Source: Rhodocista pekingensis (GTDB taxonomy: Bacteria > Pseudomonadota > Alphaproteobacteria > Azospirillales > Azospirillaceae). Taken from it: a stretch of DNA of 64,000 nt. Made by a program: the position numbers and the translations under genes. Of this stretch, positions 33,557 through 41,413 are shown piece by piece (the first letter of the stretch is position 1; each line of letters opens with the position of its first letter). The stretch covers positions 1-64,000 of the forward strand of contig NZ_JBHTCM010000026.1 of the NCBI RefSeq assembly GCF_042665545.1, read 5' to 3'. The notes beneath the pieces were generated by a model. The model was not told where the DNA came from. It ran no database searches and saw only the letters and a program-made list of their open reading frames with translations.

Positions 33557-36500
33557 TCAGGCCGGACGCGCCTGATCCAGCCAGCCGGCCCCGTCCTCGG
33601 CGAAGGCCGCCTGGTTGCGGCCCCGTCCCTTCGCCGCGTACAGCGCCGAATCCGCCCGATGCAGGATGACGTTGACATTGGCATCGTCGGGGCGCAGCGA
33701 GCTGCCGCCGATGCTGGCCGACAAGGGGATGGCGGTGCCGTCGAAGGAAACGGGTTCGGTACGGATGACGTCCAGGATGCGCTGGGCCACCTGCACGGCG
33801 CCTTCATATCCGGTGTCGGGCAGCAGCACGGCGAATTCCTCGCCGCCCAGACGGCCGAAGCGGTCCACCGAGCGCAGCAGCCGGCCGACCCGGTCCGCCA
33901 TCGTCTGCAAGGCGGCGTCACCGGCGGCATGGCCATAGGTGTCGTTGACGCGCTTGAAGTGGTCGAGGTCGATCTGCAACACGCTGAACACGCGGCCATA
34001 GCGGCAGGACCGGTCCCACTCCGCCTCCAGCGCTGCCCAGAAGGCCCGGTGGTTCAGGATGCCGGTGAGCGGATCGGTATTGGCAAGCTGCTCCAGCCGA
34101 CGGTTCGCCAGTTCCAGCTCCCGGGTCCGCTCCGCCACCTCCTTCTGCAACTGGGCCTGACGGCGGCGCAGCACCGAGGTCCGCACCTGCACGATGGCCA
34201 CCACCAGCACCACACCCAGCATCACCATCAGCGCGTGGAAGGCGTTGGTCTGATACCAGTCGGCCTCGACCCGGACATCCAGGGCGAAATCGTCCTTCCC
34301 CCAGGGTTCGCCGGGACCGACCGCCTGAATCCGCAGCACATAGTCGCCGGGCGGCAGATTGGTATAGGCGGCACTGCGGTCGGCCGGTCCCCGTTCGGTC
34401 CAGTCGCTGTCGAACCCGTCCAGCCGGACACGGTATCGCATCAGGTCGGTGGCGACATAGCCCAGGGCGGCGAAATCGGCGGAAAAGCTGCGCTGCCGGC
34501 CCGGCAGCACGAGCGGCGGGGCCATCCGGGTGCCGTTGTAAAGCCCGACCGGCTGCTCCACGCCGCCCGCCCGCAGGGCCGTCAGCCGTACCGGCGGATG
34601 TGTCCGCCGCGGCCCCAGCTCGGCCGGCTCGATCACGGTCAGGCCGCCGCCGGCACCGAACAGCATGTCCCCGGCCGGCGTGGCGGCACCGGAGCGCGCC
34701 CAGTAGGCGGGAAGCGAGACGCCCTCCGCCGCTCGGAAGGCCGTCGCCGTCAGATCGGGGGCGATGCGGCCGATACCGTCGGCGGTGCTGATCCAGAAGG
34801 CCCCGGTGCGATCCTCCAGGATCTCTCCGATGTTGTTGTTCGGCAGCCCGTCGGCCGTCGTCAGGATACGGAAGCGCGTCCCGCCCCCCGGCTCGCCGAC
34901 GGCCAGACCGCTGCCCATGGTGCCGACCCAGGGGCGCCCCTGGCTGTCGAAGCGCACCACGCTCAACAGTCCCTCCGGCAGCGACGCCGGATCGGCGGGA
35001 TCATGGCGCAGGACCTGAGCGGTGCAGGTCCGCGTATCCACCGCATGCAGCCCGTCGGGCGTACCGGCCCAGAGCCGCCCGTCGGGTCCGTTCAGCAGCG
35101 ACATCGCATTGGCAAGACCCGCCGCGGCGTCCGTCCCGTCGGCCGCGACGCAGCGGAACCGCTCGACCGCCTTCCCCGACGCCCCCAGGACGAACAGGCC
35201 GGACCGCCCGCCCATCAGCAGCCGTCCGTCCCGCAGCAGCAGCGAGTGGACGACGCGATCAAGGTCCGGCATGGCCGGTCTTTCGACGGTGCGTCTGACC
35301 GGATCGATGATCACCAGACCGTGCTGCATGCCGACATAGTAGCGCCCTTCATGGGGCAGAACGGCCAGCACGGCCCCGTCCGGCAGCAGATCCCCCGGCG
35401 GCAGGCGGTCGATCACCCCGTCGTGCGGGTCCAGGATGTCGATACCGCCGCTGAGGTATCCCACCACCACCCGGCCCCCGGGGAGGGAGTGGACCGCCAT
35501 GATGTCGGCCCCGCTCAACCCCTCGCGGCGCAAGGGCGAATAGCGGATGGAGGTCACGCTGGCGCGGGAGGCATCGACGCGGGAAAGGCCGTTGCGCGTC
35601 CCCACCCAGATCACGCCACCGGGATCCCGGAACAAAGCGAAGAGCACATCGTCGGCGAGGCTGAGATCGTCCGCCCGGTCGTGGCGGATCGGATGCGTCC
35701 GCCCCGTCTGCACTTCCAGTTCGACCAGACCGCTCCGCAGCGTGGCGATCCAGAGGCGGCCACCGCCGGCATCGACCAGTCGGACGAGGCCGCCGCGCGG
35801 GAACGTCAGATCCTGTCCGTCCACCCCTTTCACCGGCGCAAGGCCATCCGCACCGCCGCGCCAGATCTGGTCATCGTCGGAGGTCGTCACCGCGACATAG
35901 ACCCGGTCGGCAGCATCCTTGCCCAGCACCCGGGCCGCCGCCCCTTCGGGCAGCCCGGAGACGGGCTGCGGGCGGTCGGCGTCCGGGGCGACCCGCGCGA
36001 GTCCCCCCTGGGTGCCGATCCAGACGGTGCCGCCAGCGTCCCGCAGCAGCGAGCTGATGCGCGGGTCCGGCACGCCGTCGATCACCGTGGTGAGCGTTCC
36101 GTCGGCGGCCCGGTGGGCGAGGCCGCCCCGGGTGGCGATCCAGAGCCCGCCCCGCCCGTCGTCGGAGAAATCCTGCACGAGCGGATGCGGCAGGATACCC
36201 TTCTCCGGCGGCAGCGGGATGAAGCGGTCGCGGGTTTCGTCATACCAGGCGGCACCGGCACCCGCCGTCCCGACCCAGAACCGACCGCCGCTGTCCAGAT
36301 ACAGGGCCAGGATGTAGGCGTGCGGCAGCCCCGCGGGATCGGAGGGGGAGGCAAGATAGGTCCGCAGCCGGTAGCCGTCGTACCGCACGAGCCCGCCCTG
36401 GGTCCCGGCCCAGATGAACCCCTGCGCGTCCCGGGCCACCGCGGTGACGATGGGGTGGGGCAGACCATCCCGTTGCCCCACACTCTCGAAGGCTGGGGTC

Positions 36501-36595
36501 GCCATGCTCTGCCATGCGTTCTCCGCGCGGGACGGTGGCGCACAGGCGAGGGCCGCAAGGATGCAAGCGACCACAGGGATGATGCGGATTTTCAT
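33557..36595 (-). CDS. periplasmic-propeller sensor diguanylate cyclase (Reg_prop - Y_Y_Y - GGDEF)
   Basis: 1012 residues. A signal peptide (MKIRIIPVVACILAALACAPPSRA) precedes a large periplasmic beta-propeller of Reg_prop repeats (recurring FIWAGTQGGL, VWIGTQGGL, VIWVGTRNGL, AFWISTADGI), a Y_Y_Y domain (about 715-800, ending TNLPPGDYVLRIQAVG), one membrane span (about 815-835), a coiled coil and a GGDEF domain. The cyclase signature is RLGGEEFAVLL, and RSVD five residues before it is a canonical inhibitory I-site. It therefore makes c-di-GMP from GTP in response to an unknown periplasmic ligand, with feedback control. ATG 36595 gives the signal peptide. It is last in a minus-strand signalling cluster, 122 bp after its neighbour. 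Confidence 0.92.
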   Translation of the reverse strand: MKIRIIPVVACILAALACAPPSRAENAWQSMATPAFESVGQRDGLPHPIVTAVARDAQGFIWAGTQGGLVRYDGYRLRTYLASPSDPAGLPHAYILALYLDSGGRFWVGTAGAGAAWYDETRDRFIPLPPEKGILPHPLVQDFSDDGRGGLWIATRGGLAHRAADGTLTTVIDGVPDPRISSLLRDAGGTVWIGTQGGLARVAPDADRPQPVSGLPEGAAARVLGKDAADRVYVAVTTSDDDQIWRGGADGLAPVKGVDGQDLTFPRGGLVRLVDAGGGRLWIATLRSGLVELEVQTGRTHPIRHDRADDLSLADDVLFALFRDPGGVIWVGTRNGLSRVDASRASVTSIRYSPLRREGLSGADIMAVHSLPGGRVVVGYLSGGIDILDPHDGVIDRLPPGDLLPDGAVLAVLPHEGRYYVGMQHGLVIIDPVRRTVERPAMPDLDRVVHSLLLRDGRLLMGGRSGLFVLGASGKAVERFRCVAADGTDAAAGLANAMSLLNGPDGRLWAGTPDGLHAVDTRTCTAQVLRHDPADPASLPEGLLSVVRFDSQGRPWVGTMGSGLAVGEPGGGTRFRILTTADGLPNNNIGEILEDRTGAFWISTADGIGRIAPDLTATAFRAAEGVSLPAYWARSGAATPAGDMLFGAGGGLTVIEPAELGPRRTHPPVRLTALRAGGVEQPVGLYNGTRMAPPLVLPGRQRSFSADFAALGYVATDLMRYRVRLDGFDSDWTERGPADRSAAYTNLPPGDYVLRIQAVGPGEPWGKDDFALDVRVEADWYQTNAFHALMVMLGVVLVVAIVQVRTSVLRRRQAQLQKEVAERTRELELANRRLEQLANTDPLTGILNHRAFWAALEAEWDRSCRYGRVFSVLQIDLDHFKRVNDTYGHAAGDAALQTMADRVGRLLRSVDRFGRLGGEEFAVLLPDTGYEGAVQVAQRILDVIRTEPVSFDGTAIPLSASIGGSSLRPDDANVNVILHRADSALYAAKGRGRNQAAFAEDGAGWLDQARPA

Positions 36596-36717
36596 GATGA
36601 CGGATGCAAGGGCCGACGGGGGCGGACATAAGAGTACAGGTCCCCGGTCGTTTCCAGTCCTTCGGAACATATGGCCCTGCCCTGCGCAGAAATTTCAGGT
36701 CGTCCTCACGGGCCGTC

Positions 36718-37890
36718 TCAGGGCGTGACGGGGCCATCGGATCTACCGCGCGGGCGGCCCGCCGGCGGGTCATCCGGCGGCGGCCGGGTCCGTCGTTCCA
36801 CAAGCCGGAAGCCGAGGGTCCGGCTGAGCGCCGTCTCGCACGACGAATCCGGGCAGAGCGCGATCAGCCGCTCCAGTCCGAACTGGAGCATCCAGTCGGG
36901 AATCCGCGGTTCCCAGGCGCCGGTCGCCTGATCCAGGCCGCGCATGTCCACCTTCAGGTAATCCGCCGCCGCCAGCGGCAGGAAGCCGGGGTCGGTGTTG
37001 CGCAGGGACAGGTGGTCGAAGGCGATGCGGCAGTCCCAGAGCCGCAGGACATCCACCGCCTCCTCCAGCCGCTCGCGGGTCAGGTCGGGGTCCGTGATCG
37101 GCAGCTCGATGATCAGATTGACGCGCTGATCGAAGCTGAGCCCGCGCATGAACTCCTGGAAGACAGGTTCGACCACGGTCCCGGCCAGCAGGTTGATGCT
37201 GTGCGGCGATTGCAGCCGTGTCGGCTCCGTCTGGAAATGCCGGATGATCCGGCGGTCCAGGATGGGGGAGATCTGCTGCAACAGCCAGGGGTCGTGGCGC
37301 AACGGCACGCCGATGGCGCGCTCCAGGCTGTCCAGGGCGACCGTGACCTCGCTGAACAGCAGCGACCAGGCCCCGTCGGCATCGTGCCGCCAGACCGGCG
37401 ATTCGCGGACCACGGCGGCGATGTCGGCCCGTGAGAGCACCTGCTCATAGGCGCCCAGCCGGTGGATCGCGGCCAGCCGCTGCGCTTCGGCCGGGGTCAG
37501 GGCGCTCGGCCGGGGATCGTCCGCGGCGGGCAGCAGCCGGCGCAGGTGGGCGACGAAGCGGGCGGTATCCGCCGGCAGATGGAAGACGGTGAAGCGCGGC
37601 GCCGTCAGGTGCTGCCCGGCAAAGTCGGACGCCACCGCATGGAGCTTCTCGATGAACGGATCGGGCGATGTCCCGTGGAAGAGGAAGACCTGCGAGTAGG
37701 GACCGGTATCCACGATCTCCGGCGTGAAGCGGCCGGCGAAGCGGTCCACCAGTTCCATCACCGCCCGCCGGAACAGGGGATTCTCGGCGTGCGGGACTTC
37801 CCACAGGTCCAGGGCGACGGCGACGCCGCCGGCCTGACCGGACTGGACCTGGCGCAACAGATCCGCGGTGCCTGTGAGACCCCCTCGCAT
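36718..37890 (-). CDS. degenerate EAL-domain protein
   Basis: 390 residues from ATG 37890 (a TTG at 37926 would add 12). The C-terminal half keeps the EAL fold pattern: HSINLLAGTVVEPVFQEF, LIIELPITDPDLT, IAFDHLSLRNTDPGFLPLAAADYLKVDM and GFRLVE. The EAL signature and the DDFG metal-binding pair are lost (FDHLSL instead), so phosphodiesterase activity is unlikely. The N-terminal half has no clear domain. It follows the PAS protein by 66 bp in the signalling cluster. It may bind c-di-GMP or act as a protein-interaction module. The family call is by motif order and is moderately sure. Confidence 0.65.
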   Translation of the reverse strand: MRGGLTGTADLLRQVQSGQAGGVAVALDLWEVPHAENPLFRRAVMELVDRFAGRFTPEIVDTGPYSQVFLFHGTSPDPFIEKLHAVASDFAGQHLTAPRFTVFHLPADTARFVAHLRRLLPAADDPRPSALTPAEAQRLAAIHRLGAYEQVLSRADIAAVVRESPVWRHDADGAWSLLFSEVTVALDSLERAIGVPLRHDPWLLQQISPILDRRIIRHFQTEPTRLQSPHSINLLAGTVVEPVFQEFMRGLSFDQRVNLIIELPITDPDLTRERLEEAVDVLRLWDCRIAFDHLSLRNTDPGFLPLAAADYLKVDMRGLDQATGAWEPRIPDWMLQFGLERLIALCPDSSCETALSRTLGFRLVERRTRPPPDDPPAGRPRGRSDGPVTP

Positions 37891-37956
37891 CGGCCTAGTC
37901 CAATCCAGAACGGGTGCGGCAGGCAAGGGCTTTCTCGCGCAGGTGGGCGCGCCCTG

Positions 37957-38442
37957 TCAGGTCCGGGCCTGGAAGATGACCGCATAGTTCATGCGGCCCA
38001 GACCCGAATGCAGCGGGACGACCCGCAGCCGGTAGGAAACCGGCGCCTGAAGGTGCAGTCCGGCGTCGATGTCGGCCACGCCGCCCTGGACCAGCGCCCG
38101 GGTCACGGACGAGCGGGTCGGGGCGTCCAGGAAGCGCACCAGCGAGCTGTCCCGGACCCGGATCAGGGCCGGCAGAGTCTCCTTCGCCGCCCGGTTGGCG
38201 TCGACGATGACCAGATGGTCATCGACGATCACCACGGGCAGCGGGAAATGATTGAACATCGTCTCGAAGCGCTGGAGCTGGGTGACGGCCCGCAGTTCCG
38301 ACTCGCGCAACTGTTCGTTCTGGAGGCGCAGCTCTTCCTCGCGGACGTTCCATTCCTGGACCAGTTCCTCCTTGGACAGCTTCGTCGGGTCCATGCTGAT
38401 CCGGTCGAGGCTCCGACCGGTGGTGTCCGGGTCAGGCTTCAT
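37957..38442 (-). CDS. small single-PAS protein
   Basis: 161 residues. A coiled-coil start (about 18-58, TKLSKEELVQEWNVREEELRLQNEQLRESE) leads into a PAS domain (about 60-155, FETMFNHFPLPVVIVDDHLVIVDANRAAKE). There is no output domain, so it probably works by binding a partner. Its ATG lies inside the end of the CheB-CheR gene (11-bp overlap), indicating translational coupling. The coiled-coil/PAS arrangement resembles the end of CheB-CheR-PAS proteins, so it may extend or modulate that protein. The PAS ligand is unknown. Confidence 0.8.
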   Translation of the reverse strand: MKPDPDTTGRSLDRISMDPTKLSKEELVQEWNVREEELRLQNEQLRESELRAVTQLQRFETMFNHFPLPVVIVDDHLVIVDANRAAKETLPALIRVRDSSLVRFLDAPTRSSVTRALVQGGVADIDAGLHLQAPVSYRLRVVPLHSGLGRMNYAVIFQART

Positions 38443-41413
38443 GGGACTCGACCTCCTCCTCGTTCGCACCGACCAGCGACGTGATGTTGATATGGCTGAC
38501 CACTGCGCCGCCCCCGCTGCCTTGCAGGGGCGCCGCATGCATCAGGAACCAGCGCTTCTCGGTCGGTGAATGGCAGGGATAGCGCAGGGAGAAATGGTCG
38601 ATGCCGCCGCTGAGCACGGCACGCAGCCCGGCCGCCGCCTTGGCGGCGTAGCGGTCGCGGGGCACGGCGCCCACGCAGGCATCGAAATAGTTGGTACCGA
38701 CGCCGACCCGATCGGCGTCTCCCTCGTTGGCCGCGGCGAACCTGGTCCAGGCGGAGTTGACGAACTGGATGTTCCCGTCGCCGTCCAGCACGGCGAGATG
38801 TTCGGGCAGGGAATCGATGAGGTTCTGGAGACTTTCAAGCTGGTTCAGCTTGGTGATGTCGATGAAGGCGACGACCGCACCCAGCACGGCGCCGTCGCCG
38901 TCGGAATAGGGCATCATGCGGATCAGATAGTCGGTGCCGTCCCGGGTCCGCCAGTAGACCTCCCGGCCGGACCGCTGCTGCACCACCGCCCCGAGATCGC
39001 GCGGTAACGTCGCATAGCCGATCTTGTTCGAGAAATCGCCGAGCGGGCGACCGATGTCGGTGTCGCGGAAATCGTAGATGAGACGGGAATCCGGGGTGAA
39101 CCGGGTCAGGACGATCTCCGAATCCACGAAGATCGTCGGGATTGCCGCCGCCCGCGCCATCAGGTCCAGATCGGCGTTCGCCTTCACCAGAAGCTGGATC
39201 TTCTCCTGATACTCGCTGTTGACCGTATAGAGTTCCTCGTTGACCGACTGCAATTCCTCGTTCGTCGATTGCAGCTCCTCGTTGGAAGCCAGAAGTTCCT
39301 CGTTGGCCGCCTGCAATTCCTCGTTGGCCGCCTCCAGTTCCTCGATGGTGGACTGGAGGTGTTCCCGTGTGATCGCCAGTTCCCCTTCCAGCATCTCGAT
39401 GCGGGCGCTGGGAACCTCCGGGGCGTCAGCCGGGTCCGGAACGGCGGTCGGCGCCTGCACAGGCAGGAAGGTCACGACCATCAGCTGATCCAGCGGCGCC
39501 TCGTGCGCCACCGGCGCCGCCCGGATGCGGAAGGACTCGACAGGGCCGTCGGCCGGACGCCCGAGAGCGATCGGGGCCGAGAACACGGGGGCACGGTCCC
39601 GTCTGGCCACCGCCAGGACCTGAAGCAGGGTCGCGCTGGCGCCAGGCGCCATCATGCGCGCCGGGTCCAGGGTCGCCTGCCCCTTCGGCAGCCGCAGGAA
39701 GCGGGAGACATCCCCGAACACATGCGCGATCTCCCGCGTTTCGGTCAGCAGGATGCTGGGCGGCAGCAGGGTATCGATCAGCGCATCCTTGATCCGGTCC
39801 ATCGGCGTCGCCGGGTCCGCCACACCGGGAGGCCGGGAGACGACGTGCAGAGCGCGATCCATGCGCCCGATCTGCAATGCCTCCAGCGACAGGGCTCCCG
39901 GCCGCAAGGTCCGGAAGATCTTGTTCTTGGAGGAGAGGATCATGAAATCGCGCGCCGCCGGTCCCAGGCTCTCGCTGCTGCCCAGGAACAGGATGCCCCC
40001 GTCCGTCAGCGCGTACTGGAAGCGCTTGATGACCTTCTCCTGGAGGGATGCTTCGAAGTAGATCAGCGTGTTGCGGCAGACCAGCAGGTCGACCTTGGTG
40101 AACGGCGCATCGGTGATGACGTTGTGCCGGGCGAAGATCACCATGCGCCGGATCGCCGGGCTGATGCGGTACATCTCCCCCTGTCGGACGAAACAGGCCT
40201 CCAGCCGCTGCGGTGACAGTTCGGCCTCGATGGTCGCCGGATAGAGCCCGGCGGAGGCGACGTCGAGATAGTCCTGCACCACGTCGGTGGCGAAGATCTT
40301 GACCTCAAGGCTGAGGCCCGCCGCCTGCATCGCCTCATGGACCAGGATGGCCAGGGAATAGGCTTCTTCCCCCGTGGAGCACCCGGCCGACCAGATCCGT
40401 AGCGCTTCCCCCTTCGCCTTGTGCGCCAGCAGATCGGGCAGGAGCTTCGCCAGTTCGTCGAAGGCGGGACCGTCGCGGAAGAAGCGGGTGACACCGATCA
40501 GCACCTCGCGGCGCAGCGTCTGCAATTCTGCGGGATCGCCACGCAGGAGCTTCGCGTAGTCGGTCAGGCTGGCGCAGTGGCGGATGGTCATCCGGCGGTG
40601 GATGCGGCGGACGACGGTGGACTGCTTGTACTGGTCGAAGGGGATGGCCGTGCGGGTGCTCAGATCCTCCAGGATCGCACGGTATCCCTCCTGGTCGGGG
40701 CCGGACGCCCCGTCCGGGGCATGCAGCAGCACCGGTTCGGGCACCTGGCCGTGCAGGTAGTCCAGCACGCGGCGGGCAAGCTGCCGCGCATCCCCCTGCT
40801 CGTCCACGTAGCCGGTGGCGATGGCGCTGCGGGGCATCCCGTCGAACTGCGCCGAGGAGGGGGTCTGCGCCAGCGTCAGGCCCCCGACGCTGTTGATCGC
40901 CACCACGCCGCGCGTGCCGTCGCTGCCGGTGCCGGACAGCACGACGCCGATGCAGTTGTTCTTGAACACCTCGGCCATCGACGAGAACAGGATGTCGATG
41001 GGCAGGCTGACGACGCCGGGGGTCTTCGGGCGCAGCGCGAAGCGGCCGGCCGGCGTGATGCGCAGCGTGACCGAGGGCGGGATCAGAAAGACCTGTCCGG
41101 CCACGAGCGGCATGCCCTCCTCGATCACGTTGATCGGCAGGCAGGTGCTCCGGGTCAGCAGATCCGGCATCATGCTCTTGTGGTCGGGCGACAGGTGCTG
41201 CACGACGATGAAGGCCGCCGGGCGCGCCTGCTCCGGATCGAGCGCCGAGAAGAAATCCTGCAACGCCTCCAGGCCGCCGGCCGAAGCCCCCAGCGCGACG
41301 ACGAAGTCCGGACGGCTGTGCAGGGAGACCGGCGCCGGCCCGCACCGGAGACGGGGCTCCGGCGCCTTGGCTGCCGTCGGCAGAGCGGGGACGGAGCGGC
41401 GGCGCGTGGTCAA
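38432..41413 (-). CDS. CheB-CheR-PAS fusion (chemotaxis-type methylesterase/methyltransferase)
   Basis: 993 residues. CheB methylesterase domain ~35-222, with catalytic Ser44 (GASAGG), His73 (QHLSPDH) and Asp165 (GTGSDG), but no receiver domain before it. CheR methyltransferase ~240-500 (IWSAGCSTGEEAYSLAI is the SAM-binding motif; DLLVCRNTLIYF). Then a coiled coil with repeated EELQAANEELL units (~660-730) and two PAS domains. Such fusions modify receptors, or non-chemotaxis targets, outside the main che operon. Start is TTG 41413, overlapping the upstream stop as TTGA with AGGGGG 5-6 nt before it; no ATG or GTG exists before the CheB domain. The downstream PAS gene overlaps its end. Confidence 0.92.
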   Translation of the reverse strand: MTTRRRSVPALPTAAKAPEPRLRCGPAPVSLHSRPDFVVALGASAGGLEALQDFFSALDPEQARPAAFIVVQHLSPDHKSMMPDLLTRSTCLPINVIEEGMPLVAGQVFLIPPSVTLRITPAGRFALRPKTPGVVSLPIDILFSSMAEVFKNNCIGVVLSGTGSDGTRGVVAINSVGGLTLAQTPSSAQFDGMPRSAIATGYVDEQGDARQLARRVLDYLHGQVPEPVLLHAPDGASGPDQEGYRAILEDLSTRTAIPFDQYKQSTVVRRIHRRMTIRHCASLTDYAKLLRGDPAELQTLRREVLIGVTRFFRDGPAFDELAKLLPDLLAHKAKGEALRIWSAGCSTGEEAYSLAILVHEAMQAAGLSLEVKIFATDVVQDYLDVASAGLYPATIEAELSPQRLEACFVRQGEMYRISPAIRRMVIFARHNVITDAPFTKVDLLVCRNTLIYFEASLQEKVIKRFQYALTDGGILFLGSSESLGPAARDFMILSSKNKIFRTLRPGALSLEALQIGRMDRALHVVSRPPGVADPATPMDRIKDALIDTLLPPSILLTETREIAHVFGDVSRFLRLPKGQATLDPARMMAPGASATLLQVLAVARRDRAPVFSAPIALGRPADGPVESFRIRAAPVAHEAPLDQLMVVTFLPVQAPTAVPDPADAPEVPSARIEMLEGELAITREHLQSTIEELEAANEELQAANEELLASNEELQSTNEELQSVNEELYTVNSEYQEKIQLLVKANADLDLMARAAAIPTIFVDSEIVLTRFTPDSRLIYDFRDTDIGRPLGDFSNKIGYATLPRDLGAVVQQRSGREVYWRTRDGTDYLIRMMPYSDGDGAVLGAVVAFIDITKLNQLESLQNLIDSLPEHLAVLDGDGNIQFVNSAWTRFAAANEGDADRVGVGTNYFDACVGAVPRDRYAAKAAAGLRAVLSGGIDHFSLRYPCHSPTEKRWFLMHAAPLQGSGGGAVVSHINITSLVGANEEEVESHEA

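Noticed and set aside
29904..36631. Two frames of about 1000 codons opposite the MarR efflux operon and the propeller cyclase
   Set aside because: Both are antisense to genes with clear domains; composition is that of reversed GC-rich coding DNA.
39229..39350. Short repeated DNA units, CRISPR- or satellite-like at first sight
   Set aside because: They encode the heptad coiled coil (EELQAANEELL) typical of CheB-CheR-PAS proteins; units are contiguous and unequal, with no spacers.
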